Below, piece by piece: positions 54,309-63,205 of a stretch of DNA of 64,000 bases; positions within the stretch are counted from its first letter, which is position 1; each line of letters opens with the position of its first letter. The position numbers and the translations under genes were made by a program. Below the pieces are notes generated by a model. That model saw nothing but the letters and a program-made list of their open reading frames with translations. It had not been told where the DNA came from and did not search any database. The DNA is taken from NCBI GenBank assembly GCA_020636905.1, contig JACJWX010000006.1:75018-139017 (forward strand), read 5' to 3'. This stretch comes from Actinomycetota bacterium (lineage in GTDB: Bacteria; Actinomycetota; Thermoleophilia; Miltoncostaeales; Miltoncostaeaceae).

Positions 54309-54863
54309 TCAGCCGGCCGAGCGGATCGCCGAGATGTCGATCGCGATCTTGACGGTGTCCGACACCAGCATGTTGCCGCCTCCGAGCAGCTGATTGAACG
54401 TCATGCCGAAATCGCCGCGATTGAGCGATCCGCGCAGCTCGAGTCCCACACGCTCGTTGCCCCAGGGATCCGTCTCGAGGCCGCCCACCGTTGCGGTCAG
54501 CTCCACCGACCTGGTGACACCCGCCATCTGGAGGTCGCCGGAGACCACGAATGTCTCGTCGTCGACGACGCGAATTCCAGTCGAGGTATAGGTGATCTGC
54601 GGGAATGCCTCGGCGTTGAAGAACTCGGGCGACCGCAGGTGCTCGTCGCGCTGGGATTCGCGCGTGGTGATCGACGCGGCCTCGACGCTCGCTTCAACGC
54701 GGGCCTCGGCGAGACTCTCGCCGACCTCGAGCCGCGCTTCGAACCGCTCGAACACGCCGTGAACGGTGGCGATGCCCATGTGACGGACGGAGAACCCGAC
54801 GACTGAATGGACCGGGTCGGCGGTCCAGGTGCCGGTGGGGATGAGCTGCGTGACGGTGGACAT
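54309..54863 (-). CDS. YceI-family lipid-binding protein
   Basis: A 184-residue YceI lipocalin-like barrel that binds isoprenoid or fatty amide ligands. TWTADPVHSVVGFSVRHMGIATVHG, FFNAEAFPQITYTST and LNRGDFGMTFNQLLGGG are family hallmarks. There is no signal peptide, so this copy is cytoplasmic. AGGAG lies 5 bases before the ATG. It heads the operon with VOC and MarR genes. Confidence 0.92.
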   Translation of the reverse strand: MSTVTQLIPTGTWTADPVHSVVGFSVRHMGIATVHGVFERFEARLEVGESLAEARVEASVEAASITTRESQRDEHLRSPEFFNAEAFPQITYTSTGIRVVDDETFVVSGDLQMAGVTRSVELTATVGGLETDPWGNERVGLELRGSLNRGDFGMTFNQLLGGGNMLVSDTVKIAIDISAIRSAG

Positions 54864-54887
54864 GTGGTCTCCTGACGGTGGCAATTG

Positions 54888-54931
54888 TTGCTCTAGCAAG
54901 TAACTATCGAGGAAGATACTTGCGCTGTCAA
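54888..54931 (-). promoter_or_regulatory. Promoter and inverted-repeat operator of the yceI-VOC-marR operon
   Basis: On the minus strand TTGACA (54931-54926) and GATAGT (54908-54903) are 17 bases apart, with a start near 54897. Two palindromes overlap it: GCAAGTA/TACTTGC arms (54896-54902 and 54917-54923, 14 bases apart) spanning the -10, and TTGCT/AGCAA (54888-54899) at the start site. They are good candidates for binding by the MarR protein of the same operon. Confidence 0.6.
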
Positions 54932-55018
54932 GAATCACCGCGGAACCCCCGAATACGGCCGACCGCCCGATCGTCGATCGTTCGGGCTAGCATCCCGAGG
55001 CCAATGGGGGGAGACGGC

Positions 55019-55855
55019 GTGACGGGCACGCGCAGACATGTACTCATCACCGGGGCGTCACGGGGAATCGGACGTCTGGCGGTGGAGCGTTTCGCGCGCG
55101 GCGGATGGTCGGTGATCGCCGGTGTGCGCGACCCCGCCCACCTGGAGCCTTTCGATGTCGGGGGAGTCGAGGTGGTTCGCCTCGACCTGAACGAGCCGGA
55201 ACAGATTGCGGCGGCGGCCGACCGGGCGCACGCGATCGCCGGGGGTGCCCTGGATTGTGTCGTCAACAACGCCGGGTGGGCCCTCTTCGGGGCGGTCGAG
55301 GACGTGGACCTGGATGATGCCCGGCGGCAGTTCGAGACACAGCTCTTCGGGCCGGTCGCTCTGCTGCAGGAGGTACTCCCACGCATGCGCGAAGCGGGGC
55401 GCGGTGCCGTCGTCAACGTGTCGAGCCTGTCCGGGCGAGTGCCTCTGCCGCTGTTCGGCATGTACAGCGCCGCCAAGCTCAGTCTGACCACGGTCAGTGA
55501 AGCGCTGGCGCTGGAGATGGCGCCGTTCGGCGTTCGTGTCACGGTCATCGAGGCCGGCGTGGTCGACACGGAGTTCGCTCGTTCGACGGTGATCTCGGGA
55601 GCGGTCGGGACCCCCGCCACCCCGTACGCCGCTCCGCGCGACGCGATCCTGGGACGGCTCCGCGCGGTCCGCGGTGACGCGCCCGTGCGGGCGCAGGACG
55701 TCGCCGACGCCGTGTTCGCCGCCGCCGATGATCCAGATGCACCCCTGCACGTGGTGCTCGCGGACGAGGTGCTGCGCGATCCGGTGTTCGACGTGGAGGG
55801 CCGTGGCCCGTCGGCCGCGGTGCTCGACGGGGTGCGGGCGCTCTTCGAGTTCTGA
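55019..55855 (+). CDS. Short-chain dehydrogenase/reductase
   Basis: A 278-residue NAD(P)-dependent oxidoreductase. The cofactor loop is TGASRGIG (near 12), the NNAGWALFG motif near 83, catalytic Ser in NVSSLSG (near 135) and YSAAK (near 149). The substrate is unknown. GTG at 55019 is chosen over ATG 55004 because the G-rich box at 55006-55013 sits 5 bases before it and would lie inside the gene otherwise. Divergent from yceI. Confidence 0.9.
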   Translation: MTGTRRHVLITGASRGIGRLAVERFARGGWSVIAGVRDPAHLEPFDVGGVEVVRLDLNEPEQIAAAADRAHAIAGGALDCVVNNAGWALFGAVEDVDLDDARRQFETQLFGPVALLQEVLPRMREAGRGAVVNVSSLSGRVPLPLFGMYSAAKLSLTTVSEALALEMAPFGVRVTVIEAGVVDTEFARSTVISGAVGTPATPYAAPRDAILGRLRAVRGDAPVRAQDVADAVFAAADDPDAPLHVVLADEVLRDPVFDVEGRGPSAAVLDGVRALFEF

Positions 55856-55931
55856 GTCGCCCGTGACCGGTGTGATGCCGCGCGAGCCGGGCAGCCCCGC
55901 CCTCCGCGACCGACCCTGGGACTGATCCGCC

Positions 55932-56699
55932 ATCGACCTGAGCATCCTCGAACTCGCCTTCCTCGCCGCCGCCGCGCTTGCGGCCGGCGCCGTCAACGCG
56001 CTGGCCGGAGGCGGCACGCTGATCAGCTTTCCGGCGCTCACGGCCGTCGGCGTCCCGGCGCTCACCGCGAACATCACCAACACGGTGGCGCTCACACCGG
56101 GGTATGTCGGCGGCACCCTCGCGCAGCGGACCGACCTGGCCGGGCAGCGTGCTCGCGCCCGGGCGATCACGCTGCCCGCGGTTCTGGGGGGGCTGTTCGG
56201 CGCGGGCCTGCTGCTGCTTGCCGGTGAGGACCTGTTCGAGGCGCTGGTGCCGTGGCTCCTGCTCGTGGCCGCGGTCCTGATCGGCGCGGACCGCTGGCTG
56301 AAACGGTGGGTCACCGGCCGGATCGCCGCTCACGACGCGGCCGGCGGTGGTACCGCCCCGGCCGCCATCGCGGCCTTCGTCGGATCCACCTACGGCGGGT
56401 TCTTCGGGGCTGGACTCGGGATCATCCTGCTGGCGCTGTACGCCCAGGTGGTCCCCGAGTCGCTCGCCCGCATCAACGCGCTCAAACAGCTCACGTCGTT
56501 TCTGGCCAACGTCACCGCCGCGGCCTTCCTGCTGTTCTCCGGGAAGGTGGTGTGGAGCGCCGCCGCGGTGATGGCCGTGGGCGCACTGGCGGGTGGCGTG
56601 CTGGCAGGCCGCTACGTCCGTCGTGCGCATCCGAGCGTGCTTCGCGGCGTGGTGGTCACCATCGCCGTGGCCGTCGCGCTCGTGTACCTCCTGAAGTAG
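55932..56699 (+). CDS. TSUP-family sulfite/sulfonate exporter-like membrane protein
   Basis: A TauE/SafE-type protein of about 255 residues with seven to eight helices. The two family repeats are visible: AAGAVNALAGGGTLISFPAL at the start and STYGGFFGAGLGIILLAL near 155. No ATG, GTG or TTG exists at the N-terminus, which is open from a TGA at 55923. ATC at 55932 gives the normal start (IDLSILELAF) and is proposed. GTG at 56085 would remove the first 51 residues including the first repeat. Transported ion unknown. Confidence 0.8.
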   Translation: MDLSILELAFLAAAALAAGAVNALAGGGTLISFPALTAVGVPALTANITNTVALTPGYVGGTLAQRTDLAGQRARARAITLPAVLGGLFGAGLLLLAGEDLFEALVPWLLLVAAVLIGADRWLKRWVTGRIAAHDAAGGGTAPAAIAAFVGSTYGGFFGAGLGIILLALYAQVVPESLARINALKQLTSFLANVTAAAFLLFSGKVVWSAAAVMAVGALAGGVLAGRYVRRAHPSVLRGVVVTIAVAVALVYLLK

Positions 56700-56733
56700 G
56701 CCGGGCGCCTCTCCCGCGTAGGATCGCGGAACG

Positions 56734-58005
56734 ATGACGACCACCACCCCGGCTCCGCGCATCCGCGACACCGAGGCGGCCGACGCCGCTCGCCGCGCCG
56801 GGCTGCGGCGCATGAAGCTGATCGCCGTCGGCCTGCTGATCGCCGCCGCGGTCGTCTATCTGCTCACCATCGACCGGGGCGGGTGGGTCGGTTTCGTCAA
56901 CTCCGCTGCGGAGGCGGCCATGATCGGCGCCCTCGCCGACTGGTTCGCCGTCACCGCGCTGTTCCGCCACCCGCTCGGGATCAGGATCCCGCACACCGCC
57001 ATCATTCCCACCCGCAAGAACCAGCTTGGGCGGAGTCTCCAGGAGTTCGTCACCGACAACTTCCTGGCCGAGGACGTGGTGCGCGAGCGCGTGGGGCGGG
57101 CGCAGGTGGGAGCCCGTATCGGCGGGTGGCTCAGCCAGCGGGACAACGCCGAGCGGGTGGGTGCGGAACTGGCCCGCGTCACCGCGCACGGTCTGCGCCG
57201 CCTGAGTGACGAGGACGCCGCGCTCATCATGGAACACGCGGTGCTGCGGCCGCTGGCCGCGCGGCCCTGGAGCCCGTCGGCCGGCCGGCTGCTCCAGCAG
57301 CTCGTCACCGAGGGGAGCCACCACCGCCTGGTGGACCTGATCGCCTCGCAGCTCCACCACTGGTTGCGGACCAACAGCGCGCGGGTGCTGGACATGGTGG
57401 CCAACCGCACGCCCGGATGGATGCCGAAGTGGGCCGACGAACGCATCTCGGCGCGCGTCTACGCCGAGGTGGTGCGGTTCGTGGAAGAGGTGCGGCGGAC
57501 GCCGGACCACGCCTTCCGGCGGAGTCTCGACGACGTGTTGCTGCAGTTCGCTCGTGACCTCCAACAGGATCCCGGAACCATGCATCGGGTCGAGCGGATG
57601 GCGCAGCGCGTGATCGCGCACCCCGATCTCCGCGCCGCCCTCGACGACGTGTGGGCGCATCTGCGGACGGTGCTGATCGACGCGGCCGACGATCCCGGCA
57701 GCGAACTGCGCCAGCGCGGCATCCAGGCACTCGTCGAGGCCGGTGAGCGTCTGCGCGACGATCCCGAGGTGCGGGCCCGCTTCGACACCCGGGCCCAGGA
57801 CATCTCGGCATTCGCGGTGCGGTCCTACGGCGATGAGCTCACCGCGGTCATCACCGAAACCGTCGAGCGCTGGGATGGTGAGGACGCCGCCCGTCGCATC
57901 GAACTCCACGTGGGGCGCGACCTGCAGTTCATCCGCATCAACGGCACCGTCGTCGGCGGGCTGGCCGGCCTGGTCATCCACACGATCACGGTGCTGGTGA
58001 CCTGA
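56734..58005 (+). CDS. DUF445 family membrane protein (YheB-like)
   Basis: A 423-residue protein: a hydrophobic helix near 28-46, then NSAAEAAMIGALADWFAVTALFRHPLG, the DUF445 signature. A long helical soluble part follows, and a hydrophobic end (VVGGLAGLVIHTITVLV) anchors the C-terminus. The family occurs in Firmicutes and Actinomycetota and its function is unknown. TAGGAT 9 bases before the ATG may be a near-leaderless promoter. Confidence 0.87.
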   Translation: MTTTTPAPRIRDTEAADAARRAGLRRMKLIAVGLLIAAAVVYLLTIDRGGWVGFVNSAAEAAMIGALADWFAVTALFRHPLGIRIPHTAIIPTRKNQLGRSLQEFVTDNFLAEDVVRERVGRAQVGARIGGWLSQRDNAERVGAELARVTAHGLRRLSDEDAALIMEHAVLRPLAARPWSPSAGRLLQQLVTEGSHHRLVDLIASQLHHWLRTNSARVLDMVANRTPGWMPKWADERISARVYAEVVRFVEEVRRTPDHAFRRSLDDVLLQFARDLQQDPGTMHRVERMAQRVIAHPDLRAALDDVWAHLRTVLIDAADDPGSELRQRGIQALVEAGERLRDDPEVRARFDTRAQDISAFAVRSYGDELTAVITETVERWDGEDAARRIELHVGRDLQFIRINGTVVGGLAGLVIHTITVLVT

Positions 58006-58006
58006 G

Positions 58007-58957
58007 ATGGGGACCCGCTGGGGCATCCTGGGCACCGGACGCATCGCCACGGAGATGGCCGAGGCGATCGCACTCGTCCCCGAGGCGGACCTGCACGCCG
58101 TCGCCTCACGGTCGCAGGCCGGTGCCGACGCCTTCGCGGAACGATGGTCGGTCCCGCGTGCGTACGCGGGGTACGAGACGCTGATGCGGGATCCGGACAT
58201 CGACATCGTCTACGTCGCCACCCCCAATGGCCTGCACCGCGACAACGTGATGGCCGCGCTCGACGCCGGCAAGCACGTCCTGTGCGAGAAGCCGTTCGCC
58301 ACGTCGCCCGCCGACACGCTGGCGTGCGCCGAGCACGCGCGGGACCGCGGCCGGTTCGTGATGGAGGCGATGTGGACCGCGTGCATGCCGGCGATGCAGC
58401 GGGCGGTGGCGCTCGTCCGCGAGGGGGCGATCGGGACGGTCCGTCACCTCTCGGCGTCGTTCGTCGCCAGGCGGGACGCGGAGGAGTATCCGCATCTCTT
58501 CGACCCGGCCCTCGGCGGCGGCGCGACCCTCGACCTCGGTGTGTACTCGCTCACGGTCGCCCGGCTGCTCGGCGGGCCGATCCTTGCTTCCTCAGCGCAG
58601 GGGGTGTGGGGGACGAGTGGCGTCGATGAGATGGTCGTCGCGTCGGTGCGGCACGAGCACGACGTGGTGTCCGAGCTGGCCTGGGGATTCCGGGTGGACC
58701 TGCCACGCGGCGCCACCGTCGTGGGGGACGAGGGGTCGCTGAGGGTGTCACCCCTGCCGAATCCCTCACGCATCGAACTGGTCCGCGGGGATCACACCGA
58801 GGTGATCGACCTGCCGCCGCTCGGTCGCGGCCTGGCGCACGAGGTGATCCACGTCGAGGAGTGTCTCCGCGACGGGCTGCTCGAGAGCCCGCTGCACCCG
58901 ATGAGCGCGGCGGTCCGGACGGCGGAGCTGATCGAGGAGTTCACCACGCGAGCGTGA
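58007..58957 (+). CDS. Gfo/Idh/MocA-family oxidoreductase
   Basis: A 316-residue NAD(P)-dependent dehydrogenase. The Rossmann part begins RWGILGTGRIATEMAEAI; VYVATPNGLHRDN and GKHVLCEKPFATSP (with the conserved Lys of the EKP motif) follow near 75-100. The C-terminal part matches dihydrodiol/xylose dehydrogenase-type members. One base separates it from the DUF445 stop, so the two are cotranscribed. Confidence 0.89.
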   Translation: MGTRWGILGTGRIATEMAEAIALVPEADLHAVASRSQAGADAFAERWSVPRAYAGYETLMRDPDIDIVYVATPNGLHRDNVMAALDAGKHVLCEKPFATSPADTLACAEHARDRGRFVMEAMWTACMPAMQRAVALVREGAIGTVRHLSASFVARRDAEEYPHLFDPALGGGATLDLGVYSLTVARLLGGPILASSAQGVWGTSGVDEMVVASVRHEHDVVSELAWGFRVDLPRGATVVGDEGSLRVSPLPNPSRIELVRGDHTEVIDLPPLGRGLAHEVIHVEECLRDGLLESPLHPMSAAVRTAELIEEFTTRA

Positions 58958-58974
58958 CCGGCCCGGAATACTTG

Positions 58975-59000
58975 ACCGTGCGGTTAAATAACCGTACGGT
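58975..59000 (+). promoter_or_regulatory. Palindromic operator and leaderless promoter of the arsR-type gene
   Basis: The 26-base stretch has 12-base arms (ACCGTGCGGTTA and TAACCGTACGGT) around AA with one mismatch. It covers both promoter boxes, TTGACC (58973-58978) and TACGGT (58995-59000, spacing 16). The ATG at 59008 is 7 bases past the -10 box. The ArsR protein is the likely binder. Confidence 0.6.
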
Positions 59001-59007
59001 GAAATAC

Positions 59008-59343
59008 ATGGACGCCACCGCACAGCTCAACGCCACCTTCGCGGCCCTGGCCGATCCCACGCGCAGATCCATCCTGGATCGCCTCCGCCACGGGCAGAAG
59101 ACGGTGACCGAGCTGGCGGAACCCTTCCAGATCAGCATGCCGGCCATCACCAAACACCTGAAGGTGCTGGAGCGGGCCGGGCTGATCGAACGGGGCCGTG
59201 ACGGCCAACGGCGTCCCTGCCGGCTGGTGGCCTCGCCGCTCACCGAGGCCGCGGACTGGATCGACGAGTACCGCGTGTACTGGGAGCAGGCCTTCGACCG
59301 GCTGGAGCAACACCTTGCCGCGCCAACCGAGGAGCACGAATGA
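59008..59343 (+). CDS. ArsR-family winged-helix repressor
   Basis: A 111-residue regulator with the ArsR core TFAALADPTRRSILDRL, KTVTELAEPFQISMPAITKHLKVLERAGLIER. It lacks metal-binding cysteine clusters, so it is of the non-metal, SRPBCC-linked subtype. Such repressors usually control the AHSA1/SRPBCC gene that follows, and here the genes overlap (ATGA). The palindromic operator at its own promoter supports autoregulation. Confidence 0.92.
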   Translation: MDATAQLNATFAALADPTRRSILDRLRHGQKTVTELAEPFQISMPAITKHLKVLERAGLIERGRDGQRRPCRLVASPLTEAADWIDEYRVYWEQAFDRLEQHLAAPTEEHE

Positions 59344-59810
59344 ACACCGCCCCTTCCGATGGACCGGGTCTGGAGATCCGGCGACACCTCCCCGCGTCGC
59401 CCGACCGCGTGTGGCGGGCATGGACCGATCCGGACGAGGTCCGCCGCTGGTCCGGCCCCCACGGGTTCACCGTCACCGACTACCGGGCCGACGCCAGGGT
59501 CGGTGGCACGTGGCGGCTGGTGATGACCTCGGCCGAGTGGGGTGAGATGGCCCAGGGCGGAGTGTTCCGTGTCATCGAGCCCCCGCGCCACCTCGAGTAC
59601 ACCTTCGCGTGGGAGAACGCGGATGGCACGCCAGATCGAGAGATGCTCGTCACGGTGACGTTCGCCGCGTCAGGCGACGGCACCGAGATGACCTTCACCC
59701 AGGCGACCTTCGAGAACGAACCGCAGCGCGACAGCCACGTCTCGGGGTGGTCCGAGGCGTTCGAGAAGTTCGCCGCCTACCTGGAGGAAACGCCCATGGC
59801 GTCGGGGTGA
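59340..59810 (+). CDS. SRPBCC/AHSA1-domain protein
   Basis: A 156-residue START-like fold: LEIRRHLPASPDRVWRAWTDPDEVRRWSGPHG, then LRVGGTWRLV-type strand and GVFRVIEPPRHLEYTF with the C-terminal helix GWSEAFEKFAAYLE. Binds a hydrophobic ligand or acts as an ATPase activator-like protein; the ligand is unknown. Translationally coupled to the ArsR gene. Confidence 0.9.
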   Translation: MNTAPSDGPGLEIRRHLPASPDRVWRAWTDPDEVRRWSGPHGFTVTDYRADARVGGTWRLVMTSAEWGEMAQGGVFRVIEPPRHLEYTFAWENADGTPDREMLVTVTFAASGDGTEMTFTQATFENEPQRDSHVSGWSEAFEKFAAYLEETPMASG

Positions 59811-59844
59811 CCACCGCGTACTGCGGGGGGACCCCAAACTCGTC

Positions 59845-59856
59845 TAGCCTCTCCGC
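59845..59856 (+). promoter_or_regulatory. Leaderless-type -10 box of ilvD
   Basis: TAGCCT at 59845-59850 lies exactly 6 bases before the ATG at 59857. No ribosome binding site is present. Confidence 0.45.
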
Positions 59857-61749
59857 ATGCCACCACTTCGCTCACGCACCAGCACCCACGGCCGCAACAT
59901 GGCCGGCGCCCGCTCACTGTGGCGCGCCACCGGCATGACCGACAGCGACTTCGGCAAGCCGATCATCGCCATCGCCAACAGCTACACCCAATTCGTGCCC
60001 GGGCACGTCCACCTCAAACACATGGGCGACATCGTCGCCGAGGCGGTACAGCAGGCGGGCGGCGTGGCGCGTGAGTTCCACACCATCGCGGTGGACGACG
60101 GCATCGCCATGGGGCATGGCGGCATGCTCTACAGCCTTCCCAGCCGCGAGATCATCGCCGACAGCGTCGAGTACATGGCCAACGCCCACTGCGCCGACGC
60201 GCTCGTCTGTATCAGCAACTGCGACAAGATCACGCCGGGGATGCTCAACGCGGCGCTGCGGCTGAACATCCCCGCCGTGTTCGTTTCGGGCGGACCGATG
60301 GAAGCCGGCAAGGCCGTCATCGTGGACGGTGTGGCCGAGGCTCCCACCGACCTCATCACGGCCATCGCCGCGTCGGCCAACGACGCGGTGTCCGAGTCGG
60401 GGCTCATGGAGGTCGAGCGGTCCGCCTGTCCCACCTGCGGGTCCTGCTCGGGCATGTTCACCGCCAACTCGATGAACTGCCTCACCGAGGCGCTGGGCCT
60501 GTCACTCCCCGGCAACGGCTCGACCCTCGCCACCCACGCGGCACGGCGGGCCCTGTTCGTGCAGGCCGGCGAGCTCGCGGTCGACCTCTGCCGCCGCTAC
60601 TACGAGAACGACGACGAGTCGGTGCTCCCGCGGAGCATCGCCAGTGAGCGGGCGTTCCGGAACGCGATGGCCCTCGACATGGCCATGGGTGGCTCGACCA
60701 ACACAGTCCTGCACATCCTGGCCGCGGCGCAGGAGGCGGGCGTCGAATTCTCGATCGGCGACATCGACGACATCAGCCGCCAGGTGCCGTGCGTCTGCAA
60801 GGTGTCGCCGAACAGCAACTACCACATGGAGGACGTCCACCGGGCCGGCGGCATCCCCGCCATCCTCGGCGAACTCCACCGTGCCGGACTGCTGGACACG
60901 GAGGTCACCACGGTGCACTCCGACTCGCTCGACGACTGGCTCGGTTCGTGGGACGTGCGCGCGGAGTCGCCCTCCCAGGAGGCTGTCGACCTGTTCCACG
61001 CCGCCCCCGGCGGGGTTCGCACCATCGAGCCCTTCTCGACGAACAACCGCTGGCGCGACCTCGACACCGACGCTGCGGAGGGGTGTATCCGCGATGTCGA
61101 GCACGCCTACACGGTGGAAGGCGGGCTGCACGTCCTTCGCGGCAACCTGGCCGAGGACGGCTGCGTGCTGAAGACGGCCGGCATCGACGAGTCGCTGTTC
61201 ACCTTCACCGGTCCGGCGCGGGTCGTGGAGAGCCAGGAGCAGGCCATCGAGGTCATCCTCAACAAGGTGATCCAGGCCGGCGACGTGCTCGTGGTGCGCT
61301 ACGAGGGCCCGGCCGGCGGCCCCGGGATGCAGGAGATGCTCTACCCGACCGCCTTCCTCAAGGGCGCGGGGCTCGGTGACAAGTGTGCGCTCATCACCGA
61401 CGGCCGCTTCAGCGGCGGCACCTCCGGGCTCTCCATCGGCCACGTCTCCCCCGAGGCGGCGACGGGCGGCGCCATCGGCCTGGTCGAGGACGGCGACGAG
61501 ATCCAGATCGACGCGCACGCCCGCACCATCCACCTGAACGTCCCGGAACACGTCCTCGAGGAGCGTCGCGAGGCCATGGAGGCCCGCGCCGAACCGTGGC
61601 AGCCGGTCAACCGCAACCGTCCGGTCAGTCAGGCCCTCCGCGCGTACGCGGCACTCGCCACCAGCGCCTCGTTCGGTGCGGTGCGCGACCTGGATCGCCT
61701 GACCGGCGCCCAGCGGCCGCGGGCGTTCACCACCGCGCCCCCCGCCTGA
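59857..61749 (+). CDS. ilvD: Dihydroxy-acid dehydratase
   Basis: A 630-residue enzyme of valine, leucine and isoleucine synthesis that dehydrates 2,3-dihydroxy acids using an iron-sulfur cluster. ISNCDKITPGM (near 125) and ACPTCGSCSGMFTANSMNC (near 190) carry the cluster cysteines. VDDGIAMGHGGM and GGSTNTVLH are conserved. Length and motifs match the E. coli type, which uses a 4Fe-4S cluster, rather than the 2Fe-2S plant/mycobacterial type. The rest of the branched-chain pathway is not in the window. Confidence 0.95.
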   Translation: MPPLRSRTSTHGRNMAGARSLWRATGMTDSDFGKPIIAIANSYTQFVPGHVHLKHMGDIVAEAVQQAGGVAREFHTIAVDDGIAMGHGGMLYSLPSREIIADSVEYMANAHCADALVCISNCDKITPGMLNAALRLNIPAVFVSGGPMEAGKAVIVDGVAEAPTDLITAIAASANDAVSESGLMEVERSACPTCGSCSGMFTANSMNCLTEALGLSLPGNGSTLATHAARRALFVQAGELAVDLCRRYYENDDESVLPRSIASERAFRNAMALDMAMGGSTNTVLHILAAAQEAGVEFSIGDIDDISRQVPCVCKVSPNSNYHMEDVHRAGGIPAILGELHRAGLLDTEVTTVHSDSLDDWLGSWDVRAESPSQEAVDLFHAAPGGVRTIEPFSTNNRWRDLDTDAAEGCIRDVEHAYTVEGGLHVLRGNLAEDGCVLKTAGIDESLFTFTGPARVVESQEQAIEVILNKVIQAGDVLVVRYEGPAGGPGMQEMLYPTAFLKGAGLGDKCALITDGRFSGGTSGLSIGHVSPEAATGGAIGLVEDGDEIQIDAHARTIHLNVPEHVLEERREAMEARAEPWQPVNRNRPVSQALRAYAALATSASFGAVRDLDRLTGAQRPRAFTTAPPA

Positions 61750-61853
61750 ACCACCCGGAGTCCGCACACCCGGATGCCTCGCGTCGCGCGGGGCATCCCG
61801 GCGTGCCCTGGTACCGTTGCGCCGCACCGTCACGCCGACAGGTTGGGACCGAG

Positions 61854-63164
61854 TTGACGCCTATTCGCATCGGACTGCTGGGAATCGGAACGGTGGGCGG
61901 GGGCACCTGGGACGTGCTCACGCGCAACCGTGAAGAGATCACCCGCCGGGTGGGACGGCCGCTGGTGATCACCCGCGTCGCCGACCTCAACACCGAACTG
62001 GCCACGTCGGTCACCGGGGGCCAGGCGGACGTCACCAACGACGCCTACTCGGTCACGCGCGATCCGGACGTCGACATCGTCATCGAGCTCATCGGCGGCT
62101 ATGGCATCGCCCGCGATCTGGTGCTGGACGCGATCGCCAACGGGAAGCACGTCGTCACCGCCAACAAAGCGCTGCTGGCCACCCACGGCAACGAGATCTT
62201 CGCGGCCGCCCAGGAACAGGGCGTGGTCGTCGCGTACGAGGCGGCCGTGGGCGGCGGCATCCCCATCATCAAGGCGCTGCGCGAGGGCCTGGTCGCCAAC
62301 CGCATCGAGTGGATCGCCGGCATCATCAACGGCACGACGAACTTCATCCTGTCCGAGATGCGCGACCGCGGCGTGGATTTCCAGGTTGCACTCGACGACG
62401 CACAGGCGCGGGGGTACGCCGAGGCGGACCCCACCTTCGACATCGAGGGCATCGACGCGGCCCACAAAATCACGCTGATGGCCGCCATGGCGTTCGGCGT
62501 GCCGGTGAGCCTCGACGACTGCTACGTCGAGGGCATCACGAAAATCGAGCAGACCGACATCCGCTACGCGGAACGGCTCGGCTACCGCCTCAAGCTCATG
62601 GGGCTGACGCGTCGACGCGACGAGGGCATCGAACTTCGCGTGCACCCCTGCCTGGTGCCCGGATCACGGTTGATCGCCAACGTCGAGGGCGTCATGAACG
62701 CGGTCCTGGTCGAAGCCGACGCCGTGGGCCAGACGCTCTACTACGGCGCGGGCGCCGGGTCGCAGCCGACCGCCTCGGCCGTCATCGCGGATCTGGTGGA
62801 CGTCGCGCGGCTCATCACCGCCGACCCCGGCCACCGCGTGCCGCACCTCGGGTTTCAGCCCGACCGTATGGGCGACACCCCGATCCTGCCCATGGACGAC
62901 GTCCAGAGCGGCTACTACCTGCGGTTGCGCCTGGCGGATCGGCCGGGCGTGCTGGCCGACGTCACGCGCATCCTCGCCGACGAGGAGGTGTCCATCGACG
63001 CCGCCCTGCAGCAGGAACCCGGCGAGGCCGAGGATCAGGCGGACTTCGTCGTCCTGACCCACATCACCACCGAACGCGCCGTGCAGTCGGCGATCCAGCG
63101 GATCTCACAGCTCGAGAGCTGCGAGGCGCCAGTGGTGATGCTGCGGGTGGAACGCCTGGGCTGA
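61854..63164 (+). CDS. hom: Homoserine dehydrogenase with ACT domain
   Basis: A 436-residue enzyme reducing aspartate semialdehyde to homoserine for threonine, methionine and isoleucine. The NAD(P) loop IGLLGIGTVGGGTW starts the protein. ANKALLATHG (near 103) and AAVGGGIPIIKALREGL (near 130), GIINGTTNFIL (near 156) and YAEADPTFDIEGIDAAHK (near 186) are catalytic-domain hallmarks. The C-terminal ACT domain (about 350-436: RLRLADRPGVLADVTRILADE) is the feedback site for threonine. TTG at 61854 is the start that gives this N-terminus. TACCGT at 61812-61817 may be the promoter, with a 30-base leader. Confidence 0.94.
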   Translation: MTPIRIGLLGIGTVGGGTWDVLTRNREEITRRVGRPLVITRVADLNTELATSVTGGQADVTNDAYSVTRDPDVDIVIELIGGYGIARDLVLDAIANGKHVVTANKALLATHGNEIFAAAQEQGVVVAYEAAVGGGIPIIKALREGLVANRIEWIAGIINGTTNFILSEMRDRGVDFQVALDDAQARGYAEADPTFDIEGIDAAHKITLMAAMAFGVPVSLDDCYVEGITKIEQTDIRYAERLGYRLKLMGLTRRRDEGIELRVHPCLVPGSRLIANVEGVMNAVLVEADAVGQTLYYGAGAGSQPTASAVIADLVDVARLITADPGHRVPHLGFQPDRMGDTPILPMDDVQSGYYLRLRLADRPGVLADVTRILADEEVSIDAALQQEPGEAEDQADFVVLTHITTERAVQSAIQRISQLESCEAPVVMLRVERLG

Positions 63165-63170
63165 GGCCGG

Positions 63171-63197
63171 CGGCGGGGCGGCATCGCCGCCCCGCCG
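63171..63197 (+). terminator. Bidirectional hairpin between hom and the L,D-transpeptidase gene
   Basis: CGGCGGGGCGG (63171-63181) and CCGCCCCGCCG (63187-63197) pair perfectly over a 5-base loop CATCG. It sits between two converging stops. Confidence 0.6.
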
Positions 63198-63205
63198 ATG
63201 CACAT

